Shown: in pieces, positions 1 through 5,263 of the stretch
Position numbering within the stretch: position 1 is the stretch's first letter
Layout of the letters: each line of letters opens with the position of its first letter
Assembly: GCA_964604565.1 (NCBI GenBank)
Contig: CAZRZN010000213.1
Location: forward strand, 1-7,726
Direction of reading: 5' to 3'
Source: CAZRZN01 sp964604565
GTDB lineage: Bacteria; Pseudomonadota; Alphaproteobacteria; Rhodobacterales; Rhodobacteraceae
Length of the DNA stretch: 7,726 bases
Notes under the pieces: model-generated
What the model was told of the DNA's origin: nothing
Database searches by the model: none
The model's input: only the letters and a program-made list of their open reading frames with translations
Translations under genes and position numbers: made by a program

Positions 1-284
1 GACCAGATGATGCCGGTCAGCACATCGACCTTTTCGGCCTGGATCATCTTGTCCGCCAGTTGCACCGCCACGTCCGGTTTGCGCTGGTCGTCCTCGATCA
101 CCACCTCGATGTCGTCGCGGCCGGACTGTTCGATCGCCAGCATGAAGCCGTCGCGCACGTCGATGCCCAGACCGGCGCCGCCGCCCGAAAGCGTCGTGAT
201 CATGCCGACCTTTACCTCGGCTACAACCGGGACCGTCAAGGCGGCGCAGATCGCGCCGCTGATTGCCAATGTCTTGAATGTCAT
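1..284 (-). CDS. Branched-chain amino-acid-type ABC transporter substrate-binding protein, N-terminal part
   Basis: This is the first 94 residues of a periplasmic ligand-binding protein that continues past the left edge. Residues 1-22 look like a Sec signal peptide: Lys4, a hydrophobic stretch, then a VVA signal-peptidase I site before Glu23. The mature start (VKVGMITTLSGGGAGLG, 24-40) followed by a DGFMLAIEQ helix is typical of the Peripla_BP_6/LivK family, which delivers amino acids or related small carboxylates to a LivHMGF-type ABC importer. The start at 284 has an AGGGAGA ribosome binding site a few bases upstream. It lies 23 nt downstream of the stop codon of the RAM-domain gene at 308-544, so the two are probably cotranscribed. 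The ligand cannot be read from this fragment. The family call is firm, and urea, amide or aromatic-acid ligands remain possible. Confidence 0.85.
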   Translation of the reverse strand, partial: MTFKTLAISGAICAALTVPVVAEVKVGMITTLSGGGAGLGIDVRDGFMLAIEQSGRDDIEVVIEDDQRKPDVAVQLADKMIQAEKVDVLTGIIW

Positions 285-307
285 TTCTGTCTCCCTGGGG
301 TCATGTT

Positions 308-544
308 TCAGAACGCGCGGAACGTCAGTGTCGTCAGCGTGCGTTCGATCCCGTCTATATCCAGCAGATTGTCATTGATGTATTTTCCCACGTCTTCCTC
401 GGTCGGAATATACATCTTGAGAAGCAGGTCATACTCGCCGCTGGTCGAGTAGAGCTCGGAATGGATTTCGCGCAGGGCGATGTCCCCGGCGACACGGTAT
501 CCGGTGCCGGGTTTGCATCGGATCTGGACGAAGACACAGTTCAT
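308..544 (-). CDS. Stand-alone Lrp/AsnC ligand-binding (RAM) domain protein
   Basis: This is a complete 78-residue protein made only of the Lrp/AsnC effector-binding alpha/beta domain (RAM, AsnC_trans_reg). The start MNCVFVQIRCKPGTG is the first beta strand. A helix follows around REIHSELYSTSGEYDLLLKM (25-44), where SGEYDLLLK is the usual strand after the Ser-Gly ligand-pocket turn. The helix EEDVGKYINDNLL and the closing strand IERTLTTLTFRAF complete the fold. The N-terminal helix-turn-helix of full-length Lrp proteins (about 150 aa) is absent, so it should not bind DNA itself. It may sense an amino acid or modulate another Lrp-type regulator. A strong AGGAGGG ribosome binding site precedes the ATG at 544. 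It is first in a likely operon with the amino-acid-type binding protein at 1-284. The fold is clear; the role is inferred. Confidence 0.88.
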   Translation of the reverse strand: MNCVFVQIRCKPGTGYRVAGDIALREIHSELYSTSGEYDLLLKMYIPTEEDVGKYINDNLLDIDGIERTLTTLTFRAF

Positions 545-779
545 GGAACCCTCCTGGCCGAACTGTGCCGACTAGACCCGATATCGCGCGGGGATTCCAG
601 CCCCCTGGAAGGTGCTCTTGCGCCTTTGCGGACCCTTGACGACACTGGCGGCCCTTCGCGCCGGGAGATACCCTGATCCAACTCAACCGCGCGGCGAACC
701 GTTCGGATCTTGCCGTCGATGCGGCACGCCCTTGCCAATGCGGCCCGGATCGTTTCCTTTGCCGTCAGAGGAAAACATC
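545..779. promoter_or_regulatory. Divergent promoter region between the RAM-domain operon and the lactonase gene
   Basis: These 235 bases separate two divergently transcribed genes, so promoters for both should lie here. A TTGACG hexamer at 636-641 would serve as a plus-strand -35 box, but no good -10 box is found at 16-18 nt from it. Perfect inverted repeats are present: TTCCAG-CCCC-CTGGAA at 595-610 and the shorter CGAAC-C-GTTCG at 695-705 and TGCCG-N6-CGGCA at 711-726. The lactonase reading frame stays open upstream to 612, but the ribosome binding site AGAGGA at 767-772 supports translation from 780, leaving this region non-coding. Confidence 0.5.
595..610. repeat. Perfect 6-bp inverted repeat with 4-nt spacer, possible operator
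   Basis: The sequence reads TTCCAG, CCCC, CTGGAA: two perfect 6-bp arms around a 4-nt spacer. It lies about 50 bp upstream of the RAM-domain gene start and 170 bp upstream of the lactonase start. Its size and site fit a dimeric repressor or activator site. It could also form a short hairpin in the leader RNA of the minus-strand operon. No specific regulator is recognised. Confidence 0.35.
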
Positions 780-1631
780 ATGTCCGATTGCACCATCCTG
801 TCGCAGACCCGTTGCACCCTTGGCGAGGGGCCGCTCTGGCACCCCGAGCGCGGCAGCCTGTTCTGGTTCGACATTCTCGGCCACCGGCTGTTCGAACATG
901 ACGGACAGCGCGAACGCCACTGGCAATTCGATCGCGCTGTCTCTGCGGCGGGCTGGCTGGACCGCAACCGTTTGCTGGTGGCGTCCGAACGTGACCTGTT
1001 TGTCTTTGACCTGTCGACAGGGACCGAAGATAGCCTCGTGGCCCTCGAAGCGGATAACCCTGTAACCCGCTCCAATGACGGGCGCGCAGACCCGCAGGGC
1101 GGCTTTTGGATCGGCACGATGGGCTATGATGCGGAGCGCGGGGCAGGGGCGATCTATCGCTTTTACAAGGGTGACCTGCGCAAGCTCTTTCCAGAGATCG
1201 ACATTCCCAACGCCATCTGTTTCGCGCCTGACGGGCGGCAGGCCTATTTCGCCGATTCCGCAACGAGGGTGATCCGCCGTGTCGCGCTGGATGCCGAGGG
1301 CTGGCCGCAAGGCCGTGCCGAAGACTGGCTGGACCTGACGGCCGAAGGGCTGACCCCCGACGGCGCCGTGACGGATGCTGCGGGCAATCTCTGGAATGCG
1401 CAATGGGGCGCGTCGCGCGTGGCCTGCTATGCGCCGGATGGCCGCTTCTTGAAGGCGCTTGCTCTGCCGACGCCGCAGATCACCTGCCCTGCCTTCGGCG
1501 GGGCGCACCTGTCACGCCTTCTTGTGACCTCCGCGGCCGAGGGGCGTCCGGACTCGGACCTGTCTGCCGGAAGGACCTTTGCCTTTGATCTGGAGGTCAT
1601 CGGACGGCCTGAGCCGCGCGTCCTTCTCTGA
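780..1631 (+). CDS. SMP-30/gluconolactonase/LRE family lactonase
   Basis: This 283-residue cytoplasmic beta-propeller protein would hydrolyse a sugar lactone (gluconolactone, galactonolactone, arabinolactone or similar) to the free acid using a divalent metal. The three metal ligands of the SMP-30 family are visible: Glu16 in LGEGPLWHP, Asn144 in IPNAICFAPDG and Asp194 in LTPDGAVTDAAGNLW. The substrate-pocket signature RSNDGRADPQGGFWIGTMG begins at Arg97, with Asn99 and Asp100. The spacings agree with the human SMP-30 set (Glu18, Arg101, Asn103, Asp104, Asn154, Asp204), and the length is normal for the family. The reading frame is open from 612, but the ATG at 780 is chosen because AGAGGA sits 7 nt upstream and homology begins at once with the Glu16 motif. 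It stands alone on the plus strand, convergent with the dehydrogenase at 1808-2905. The exact lactone cannot be assigned from sequence. Confidence 0.88.
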   Translation: MSDCTILSQTRCTLGEGPLWHPERGSLFWFDILGHRLFEHDGQRERHWQFDRAVSAAGWLDRNRLLVASERDLFVFDLSTGTEDSLVALEADNPVTRSNDGRADPQGGFWIGTMGYDAERGAGAIYRFYKGDLRKLFPEIDIPNAICFAPDGRQAYFADSATRVIRRVALDAEGWPQGRAEDWLDLTAEGLTPDGAVTDAAGNLWNAQWGASRVACYAPDGRFLKALALPTPQITCPAFGGAHLSRLLVTSAAEGRPDSDLSAGRTFAFDLEVIGRPEPRVLL

Positions 1632-1807
1632 GAGAGCGTCACGTGGCCGGCAGCATCGCCGAATGTGGCGTGGGCCGCGGCTCATGCCGTAGCGCGTGTC
1701 GCGCGCAGGACCGGAACCCTTTTTCGATCCCGCGGCAGTTGAAATCACATGCTGCATCCGTTTGCCCCGCACCGCGCGCGTGGGACACCGGATGAACGAA
1801 AAAGGCC
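1632..1807. other. Convergent intergenic region without a clear terminator
   Basis: The 176 bases between the stop codons of two convergent genes contain no convincing gene. A GCGCG-TGT-CGCGC hairpin (1692-1704) is followed 15 nt later by TTTTT (1720-1724), which is too far for a standard intrinsic terminator. A CATCCG/CGGATG pair (1755-1760 and 1789-1794) has a long GC-rich loop and no T-tract on its 3' side in either orientation. Termination may be Rho-dependent or may use one of these weak structures. Confidence 0.3.
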
Positions 1808-2905
1808 TTATTCGGAAATCAGCGCCAGAACCTCCTGCGTGACGGCGCGCGTTCCCATGTCGCCGCCGAATTCCATTGGCCGCAGGCGGTTGGCGGCAAA
1901 TCCCCGGTCGACGGCACCATCGATCAGGCCCGCGGCGTCGGCGTAGCCTTTCTGCCCGACCTTTTCGGACAGGTAGTCCAGCATCAGTCCGCCCGAAAGA
2001 ATGGCGGCCAGAGGGTTCGCCTTGTCCTGCCCCATGATATCCGGGGCAGAGCCATGTGCCGGTTGAAAGAGCCCTGTTTCATCGCCGATTTCGGCGCAGG
2101 CGGCCATGCCCATGCCCCCGACCAGACCGCCGGCAAGATCCGACAGGATGTCGCCAAACATGTTTTCCATCACCAGAACGTCGAAGTCCCAAGGCCGACG
2201 GACAAGGTCCAGCGCCTGCGCATCGACGTAGTTGTAACCCGTTTCTATGTCCGGATATTCGGGCGCGATCTCATCGAAAATCTTGCGAAAGAACGCCATG
2301 GAGGCAAAGACATTGGCCTTGTCGACGCAGGTCATTTTCCCCGGTCCGCCACGCTGCTTGCGGCGCTGGGCGAGGCGAAAGCCGAAATGGTGCAGTTTTT
2401 CCGTGGTTGCACGGGTGATGCGAAGCGTGTCGCGCACCTCCGTGTCGCCAAAGATCTGGCTGCGGCCGTGCGCGGCGGCGGAGTAGAACAGCCCTTCGGT
2501 AGATTCGCGCAGGATCACAAGGTCGATCCCCGCCGCGCGCGGGTCGGCCAACCGCTGTGGCGCGTTCGGATAGGCCTTGACCGGCCGCACCCCGGCGTAA
2601 AGACCAAATCGGTCGCGCAGACGCAGATGCGGGCTGATCTCCGTGCCGTCGGCATGACGGACAGAGGGCAGGCCGATGGCGCCCAGAAAGATCGCGTCGG
2701 CCTCGCCCGCGCGTTCCTCTCCACCCGGTTCGATATCTTGGCCGGTCTCGGCAAAATAGCCCGCACCGGCTGCGATGGGTGTTTCGACAGGCGGCGGCAG
2801 GCCGATCCGCGCGCAGGCGGCGCCAACGACTGTCATGGCGGCCTCTGCCACGTCGATTCCGATGCCGTCTCCCTTGATCAGGGCAATGCGTGCCGCTTGT
2901 GTCAT
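1808..2905 (-). CDS. Isopropylmalate/isocitrate/tartrate dehydrogenase-family beta-decarboxylating dehydrogenase
   Basis: This is a complete 365-residue NAD(P)-dependent, metal-dependent (2R)-hydroxyacid oxidative decarboxylase. Family marks appear in order: ALIKGDGIGIDV near the N-terminus; substrate-binding arginines in LRLRDRFGLYAGVRP (Arg97, Arg107) and Arg133 in LRESTEG; Lys196 in CVDKANVF; Asp228 in YNYVDAQAL; the signature NMFGDILSDLAGGLVGG (248-264) with metal ligands Asp252 and Asp256; and the nucleotide-binding HGSAPDI (284-290) followed by ANPLAAILS. The pocket segment STEGLFYS is not the classic LeuB form, and the protein may belong to the tartrate/malate or other 3-substituted malate dehydrogenases rather than to leucine synthesis. 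No leuA, leuC or leuD lies nearby. A GAGGA ribosome binding site lies 9 nt before the ATG at 2905. The gene is divergent from the arabinose-donor operon. The family is certain; the substrate is not. Confidence 0.87.
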   Translation of the reverse strand: MTQAARIALIKGDGIGIDVAEAAMTVVGAACARIGLPPPVETPIAAGAGYFAETGQDIEPGGEERAGEADAIFLGAIGLPSVRHADGTEISPHLRLRDRFGLYAGVRPVKAYPNAPQRLADPRAAGIDLVILRESTEGLFYSAAAHGRSQIFGDTEVRDTLRITRATTEKLHHFGFRLAQRRKQRGGPGKMTCVDKANVFASMAFFRKIFDEIAPEYPDIETGYNYVDAQALDLVRRPWDFDVLVMENMFGDILSDLAGGLVGGMGMAACAEIGDETGLFQPAHGSAPDIMGQDKANPLAAILSGGLMLDYLSEKVGQKGYADAAGLIDGAVDRGFAANRLRPMEFGGDMGTRAVTQEVLALISE

Positions 2906-3061
2906 GGCTGGTGTTCCTCATATCTTTCCGCAGACTATGGCGGAGTGGCCCAGAATAGAAAAGCCGCCCCGCCGTCTGCTCGGCACCCACGCGCGCGAGG
3001 GGTTCGGCGCGTTGGGAAAACGGTTATGCCCGCTGCCGGTTTGGCGATGGTCGAAGCCCGG

Positions 3062-3147
3062 GGGCCAATCCAAGGCCCAGTGACCCGTTTTCCTCATCCC
3101 GCCGACGCGGGGGCGCAAGCCAGCCTGCGTCTCGACGCCTAGACGCA
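3062..3147. repeat. Cluster of three short inverted repeats
   Basis: Three perfect inverted repeats follow one another: GGGCC-N7-GGCCC (3062-3078), CCCGC-N4-GCGGG (3098-3111) and TGCGTCT-N8-AGACGCA (3126-3147). They could form consecutive hairpins in a transcript from either strand. None is followed by a T-tract, so they do not look like intrinsic terminators. A structured leader RNA, a dispersed extragenic repeat or chance in GC-rich DNA are all possible. Confidence 0.4.
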
Positions 3148-3246
3148 ACAGCACGCATTGCCGGTCCTGCATCAGGTCATCGGGTGCCGATGCCGCCGGA
3201 GAGCGAAATTATACGCCGTCGCAGATGGGCCCTGGCGTTGTGGCTT

Positions 3247-3256
3247 TGTGATCACA
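3247..3256. promoter_or_regulatory. Perfect 10-bp palindrome TGTGATCACA, possible operator
   Basis: This perfect palindrome lies about 90 bp before the operon start codon. Its half-site TGTGA resembles the CRP/FNR-family half-site, but the usual 6-nt gap between halves is missing, so a GntR-like or other small dimeric regulator is as likely. The position suits an operator, but the regulator is unknown. Confidence 0.3.
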
Positions 3257-3348
3257 GTTGGCTGGCTTGGAATGTGAGCCTCGACGGGCTGTGTTGCCAC
3301 GCATATCCTTTCGGCTGACCAAAGATATCTCGGTAAAGCATTTCAGAC

Positions 3349-4839
3349 ATGACCACGACCCCGACAGCCCGCGCGACCCCCTCGGCGCAAGACACGGTCG
3401 CGCCAGACATTGGAGACAGCCAAGATATCATGTTTCTGATTGTCGACCTCGATGGAACGCTCTTGCGCAGCGACATGCTGTACGAATCGTTCTGGTCTGC
3501 TTTCGGGCGGAACTGGCGCGTGGCGTTCAGCGCGGTGGCGGCGGTCAGACGCGGCCGCGCGTCGCTGAAAAGACATCTTGCCAGTGTCGCGCATCTCGAA
3601 CCGGCGTCCCTGCCCTATGACGAGACGGTGCTGAACTACATAAGGGACTGGCGTGACAGGGGCGGGAAAACCGCGCTGGTCACCGCCAGTGACCAGTCGA
3701 TTGCCGACAAGATTGCCGCACATCTGGGGCTCTTCGATGAGGTTTATGGCTCCGATGGCGAAGACAACCTCAAAGGCGCCAGAAAAGCGACCTTTCTGAC
3801 CGACCGTTTCGGCGCCGGAACCTTTGTCTACATGGGCGACTCGGAGGCGGATCTGCCGGTCTGGCAGGCCTCGGCGCGGGGCGTGACGGTCAACGCGTCC
3901 GCCGCGCTGCGGTCCCGTTCGGAGGCCGCGGCACCCGAGATGGCACATCTCGATACCACGCCTGCCACTGCGGCGTCCTATGTCCGGGCGTTACGGCCCC
4001 ATCAGTGGCTGAAGAATTCGCTTGTCTTCCTGCCGATGCTGGCAGGGCATCAATTCGACATGACGACGGTCATGCTGTCGATCATGGCTTTCGTCGCCTT
4101 CAGCGTGATCGCGTCCAGCGTCTATGTTCTCAACGACATGATCGACCTGTCGGCGGATCGTGCGCATCCGCGCAAACGCTTGCGGCCTTTCGCCTCCGGC
4201 GCGGTGCCTTTGTCGCATGGGATGATCATGTCTGCGGTCCTGCTCATGATCGGGGCCGGGCTGGCGCTGCTGGTCGGCCCGGCGTTCTTCTTGCTTATCA
4301 GCGGATACTACATCTTGACCACGGCCTATTCGCTGAGCCTGAAACGCCAGATGGTAATCGATATCTGCGTGCTCGCGGGCCTTTATTCGATGCGGATCGC
4401 GGCCGGTGCGCTGGCCACGGGCATCCCGCTGTCGGTCTGGCTCATGGCTTTTGCCATCTTCTTCTTTCTGTCACTCGCGGCGGTGAAGCGGCAGGCGGAA
4501 CTGGTCGACAGCCAGAAACGCGGGACGCTGAAGGCGCGCGGGCGGGGCTATACAGTGGGGGATCTGCCGATCATCACCATGATCGCGATCAGTGCGGGGT
4601 ATGTCTCCGTTCAGGTGCTGGTGCTCTATCTGAATTCTCCGTCGGTGTCCGAACTATACAATTTCCCCGGGATGCTTTGGGGTATCGGCGCGGTGGCCCT
4701 GTTCTGGATCACTCGGACCGTCATGCTGGCCCACCGGGGTCTGATGAACGACGATCCCGTGGTCTACGCGGCGCGGGATCGCGTCAGTCAGGTCTGCCTC
4801 TTGCTATGTGTTGGCTTTGCCGTGGCGGGAACATTCTAA
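3349..4839 (+). CDS. HAD phosphatase-like domain fused to UbiA-family polyprenyl-phosphate phosphoribosyltransferase (DPPR synthase-like)
   Basis: This is a 496-residue two-domain membrane protein. Residues 1-27 are polar and probably disordered. Residues 28 to about 200 form a HAD hydrolase: motif I DLDGT (Asp33, Asp35), motif II VTAS (110s), a lysine region KGARK (142-146) and motif IV GDSEAD (Asp164, Asp168). Residues from about 213 form a UbiA domain: LRPHQWLKN, the prenyl-phosphate/Mg motif NDMIDLSAD (262-270) with RAHPRKRLRPFASG, the second motif YSLSLKRQMVID (327-338) and KRQAEL (380-385), with about eight to nine hydrophobic helices. The UbiA details match decaprenylphosphoryl-5-phosphoribose synthase (mycobacterial Rv3806c) better than ubiquinone UbiA. 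It would join PRPP to polyprenyl phosphate, and the HAD domain is inferred to remove the 5'-phosphate. The start at 3349 lacks a good ribosome binding site. Met28 (3430), just before the HAD core, is an alternative, but its GGAG lies about 14 nt away. Confidence 0.88.
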   Translation: MTTTPTARATPSAQDTVAPDIGDSQDIMFLIVDLDGTLLRSDMLYESFWSAFGRNWRVAFSAVAAVRRGRASLKRHLASVAHLEPASLPYDETVLNYIRDWRDRGGKTALVTASDQSIADKIAAHLGLFDEVYGSDGEDNLKGARKATFLTDRFGAGTFVYMGDSEADLPVWQASARGVTVNASAALRSRSEAAAPEMAHLDTTPATAASYVRALRPHQWLKNSLVFLPMLAGHQFDMTTVMLSIMAFVAFSVIASSVYVLNDMIDLSADRAHPRKRLRPFASGAVPLSHGMIMSAVLLMIGAGLALLVGPAFFLLISGYYILTTAYSLSLKRQMVIDICVLAGLYSMRIAAGALATGIPLSVWLMAFAIFFFLSLAAVKRQAELVDSQKRGTLKARGRGYTVGDLPIITMIAISAGYVSVQVLVLYLNSPSVSELYNFPGMLWGIGAVALFWITRTVMLAHRGLMNDDPVVYAARDRVSQVCLLLCVGFAVAGTF

Positions 4840-4840
4840 G

Positions 4841-5263
4841 ATGACGCGACAGACGCTTGTCCTGCGCTACAGCGCTTTTGCCGTCCTAGCGATGCTGGCG
4901 AACCTTGCGACGCAGCGCGTCGTTCTGGGCTTCGGGGCGGGCGCTGCGGTTTTCGCGGCTGCGGTCGCGGCCGGCACGCTTGTGGGACTGGTTGTCAAAT
5001 ATGCCTTGGACAAGCGGTGGATTTTTCTCGACACCTCGACCGGGTTCAAGGCGCATGGCCGCAAATTTACGCTCTACACGGTGATGGGGCTGGTGACGAC
5101 GGCGATCTTCTGGGGGACCGAAACCGCCTTCTGGCTGATCTGGGGCACGGATCTGATGCGGGAATTGGGCGCGGTCCTCGGGCTTACCATCGGGTATCTG
5201 GTGAAATACAATCTCGACCGGCGGTTTGTGTTCACCGATATGCGTCTGGAGGCACGCTCATGA
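4841..5263 (+). CDS. GtrA-family small membrane protein, candidate lipid-linked sugar translocation factor
   Basis: This 140-residue protein has four predicted membrane helices, roughly residues 8-30, 34-54, 77-101 and 107-122. It carries the duplicated GtrA signature at the end of helices 2 and 4: VKYALDKRWIF (52-62) and VKYNLDRRFVF (121-131). GtrA proteins are thought to help move polyprenyl-phosphate-linked sugars across the cytoplasmic membrane or to recruit glycosyltransferases. The mycobacterial relative Rv3789 is encoded directly beside dprE1. Here the gene begins 1 nt after the stop of the HAD-UbiA gene and its TGA overlaps the dprE1 ATG, so it is embedded in the operon. An in-frame ATG at 4808 would add 11 residues. 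The 4841 start is preferred because it begins just after the preceding stop with GGCGGGAA upstream, but this is not decisive. Confidence 0.87.
   Translation: MTRQTLVLRYSAFAVLAMLANLATQRVVLGFGAGAAVFAAAVAAGTLVGLVVKYALDKRWIFLDTSTGFKAHGRKFTLYTVMGLVTTAIFWGTETAFWLIWGTDLMRELGAVLGLTIGYLVKYNLDRRFVFTDMRLEARS

Larger units (their letters stand above)
2906..3348. promoter_or_regulatory. 443-bp divergent intergenic region upstream of the arabinose-donor operon
   Basis: No convincing gene is found here. An open frame on the minus strand (2918-3172, 84 codons) has a low-complexity Arg/Gly/Pro-rich translation without family features. The region must hold promoters for the minus-strand dehydrogenase and the plus-strand operon. 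Visible structure includes three inverted repeats between 3062 and 3147, a perfect palindrome TGTGATCACA at 3247-3256 and AGATATCT at 3323-3330. An AT-rich ATTATAC at 3208-3214 could be a plus-strand -10 element, but no matching -35 box is clear. No ribosome binding site of standard strength precedes the operon's first ATG at 3349. Confidence 0.45.

Noticed and set aside
612..779. Upstream extension of the lactonase reading frame by 56 codons
   Set aside because: The extension is low-complexity, lies over the divergent promoter region, has no ribosome binding site at 612, and family homology begins right after the ATG at 780, which has AGAGGA upstream.
1692..1724. Intrinsic terminator after the lactonase gene
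   Set aside because: The 5-bp GC stem and the TTTTT tract are 15 nt apart, unlike a functional hairpin with an adjacent U-tract.
2938..3010. Possible tRNA-like stretch (GCGGAGTGGCCCAGAAT followed by GGGTTCGG)
   Set aside because: No consistent acceptor, anticodon or T-arm pairing can be drawn.
2054..3142. 362-codon open frame on the plus strand
   Set aside because: It lies opposite the well-supported dehydrogenase at 1808-2905 and its translation shows no family features, so it is an antisense shadow of GC-rich coding DNA.
2918..3172. 84-codon minus-strand open frame in the intergenic gap
   Set aside because: It has no recognisable domain, no clear ribosome binding site, an Arg/Gly/Pro-rich translation, and covers the inverted-repeat cluster; it is more likely non-coding.
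3247..3256. CRP/FNR binding site
   Set aside because: The half-sites match TGTGA/TCACA but abut without the 6-nt spacer that CRP-type sites need, so only a generic operator is suggested.
3349..4839. Ubiquinone biosynthesis UbiA (4-hydroxybenzoate polyprenyltransferase)
   Set aside because: The RAHPRKRLRP segment after the first Asp motif, the KRQAEL segment, the HAD fusion and the dprE1-dprE2 neighbours point to a phosphoribosyl acceptor reaction instead.
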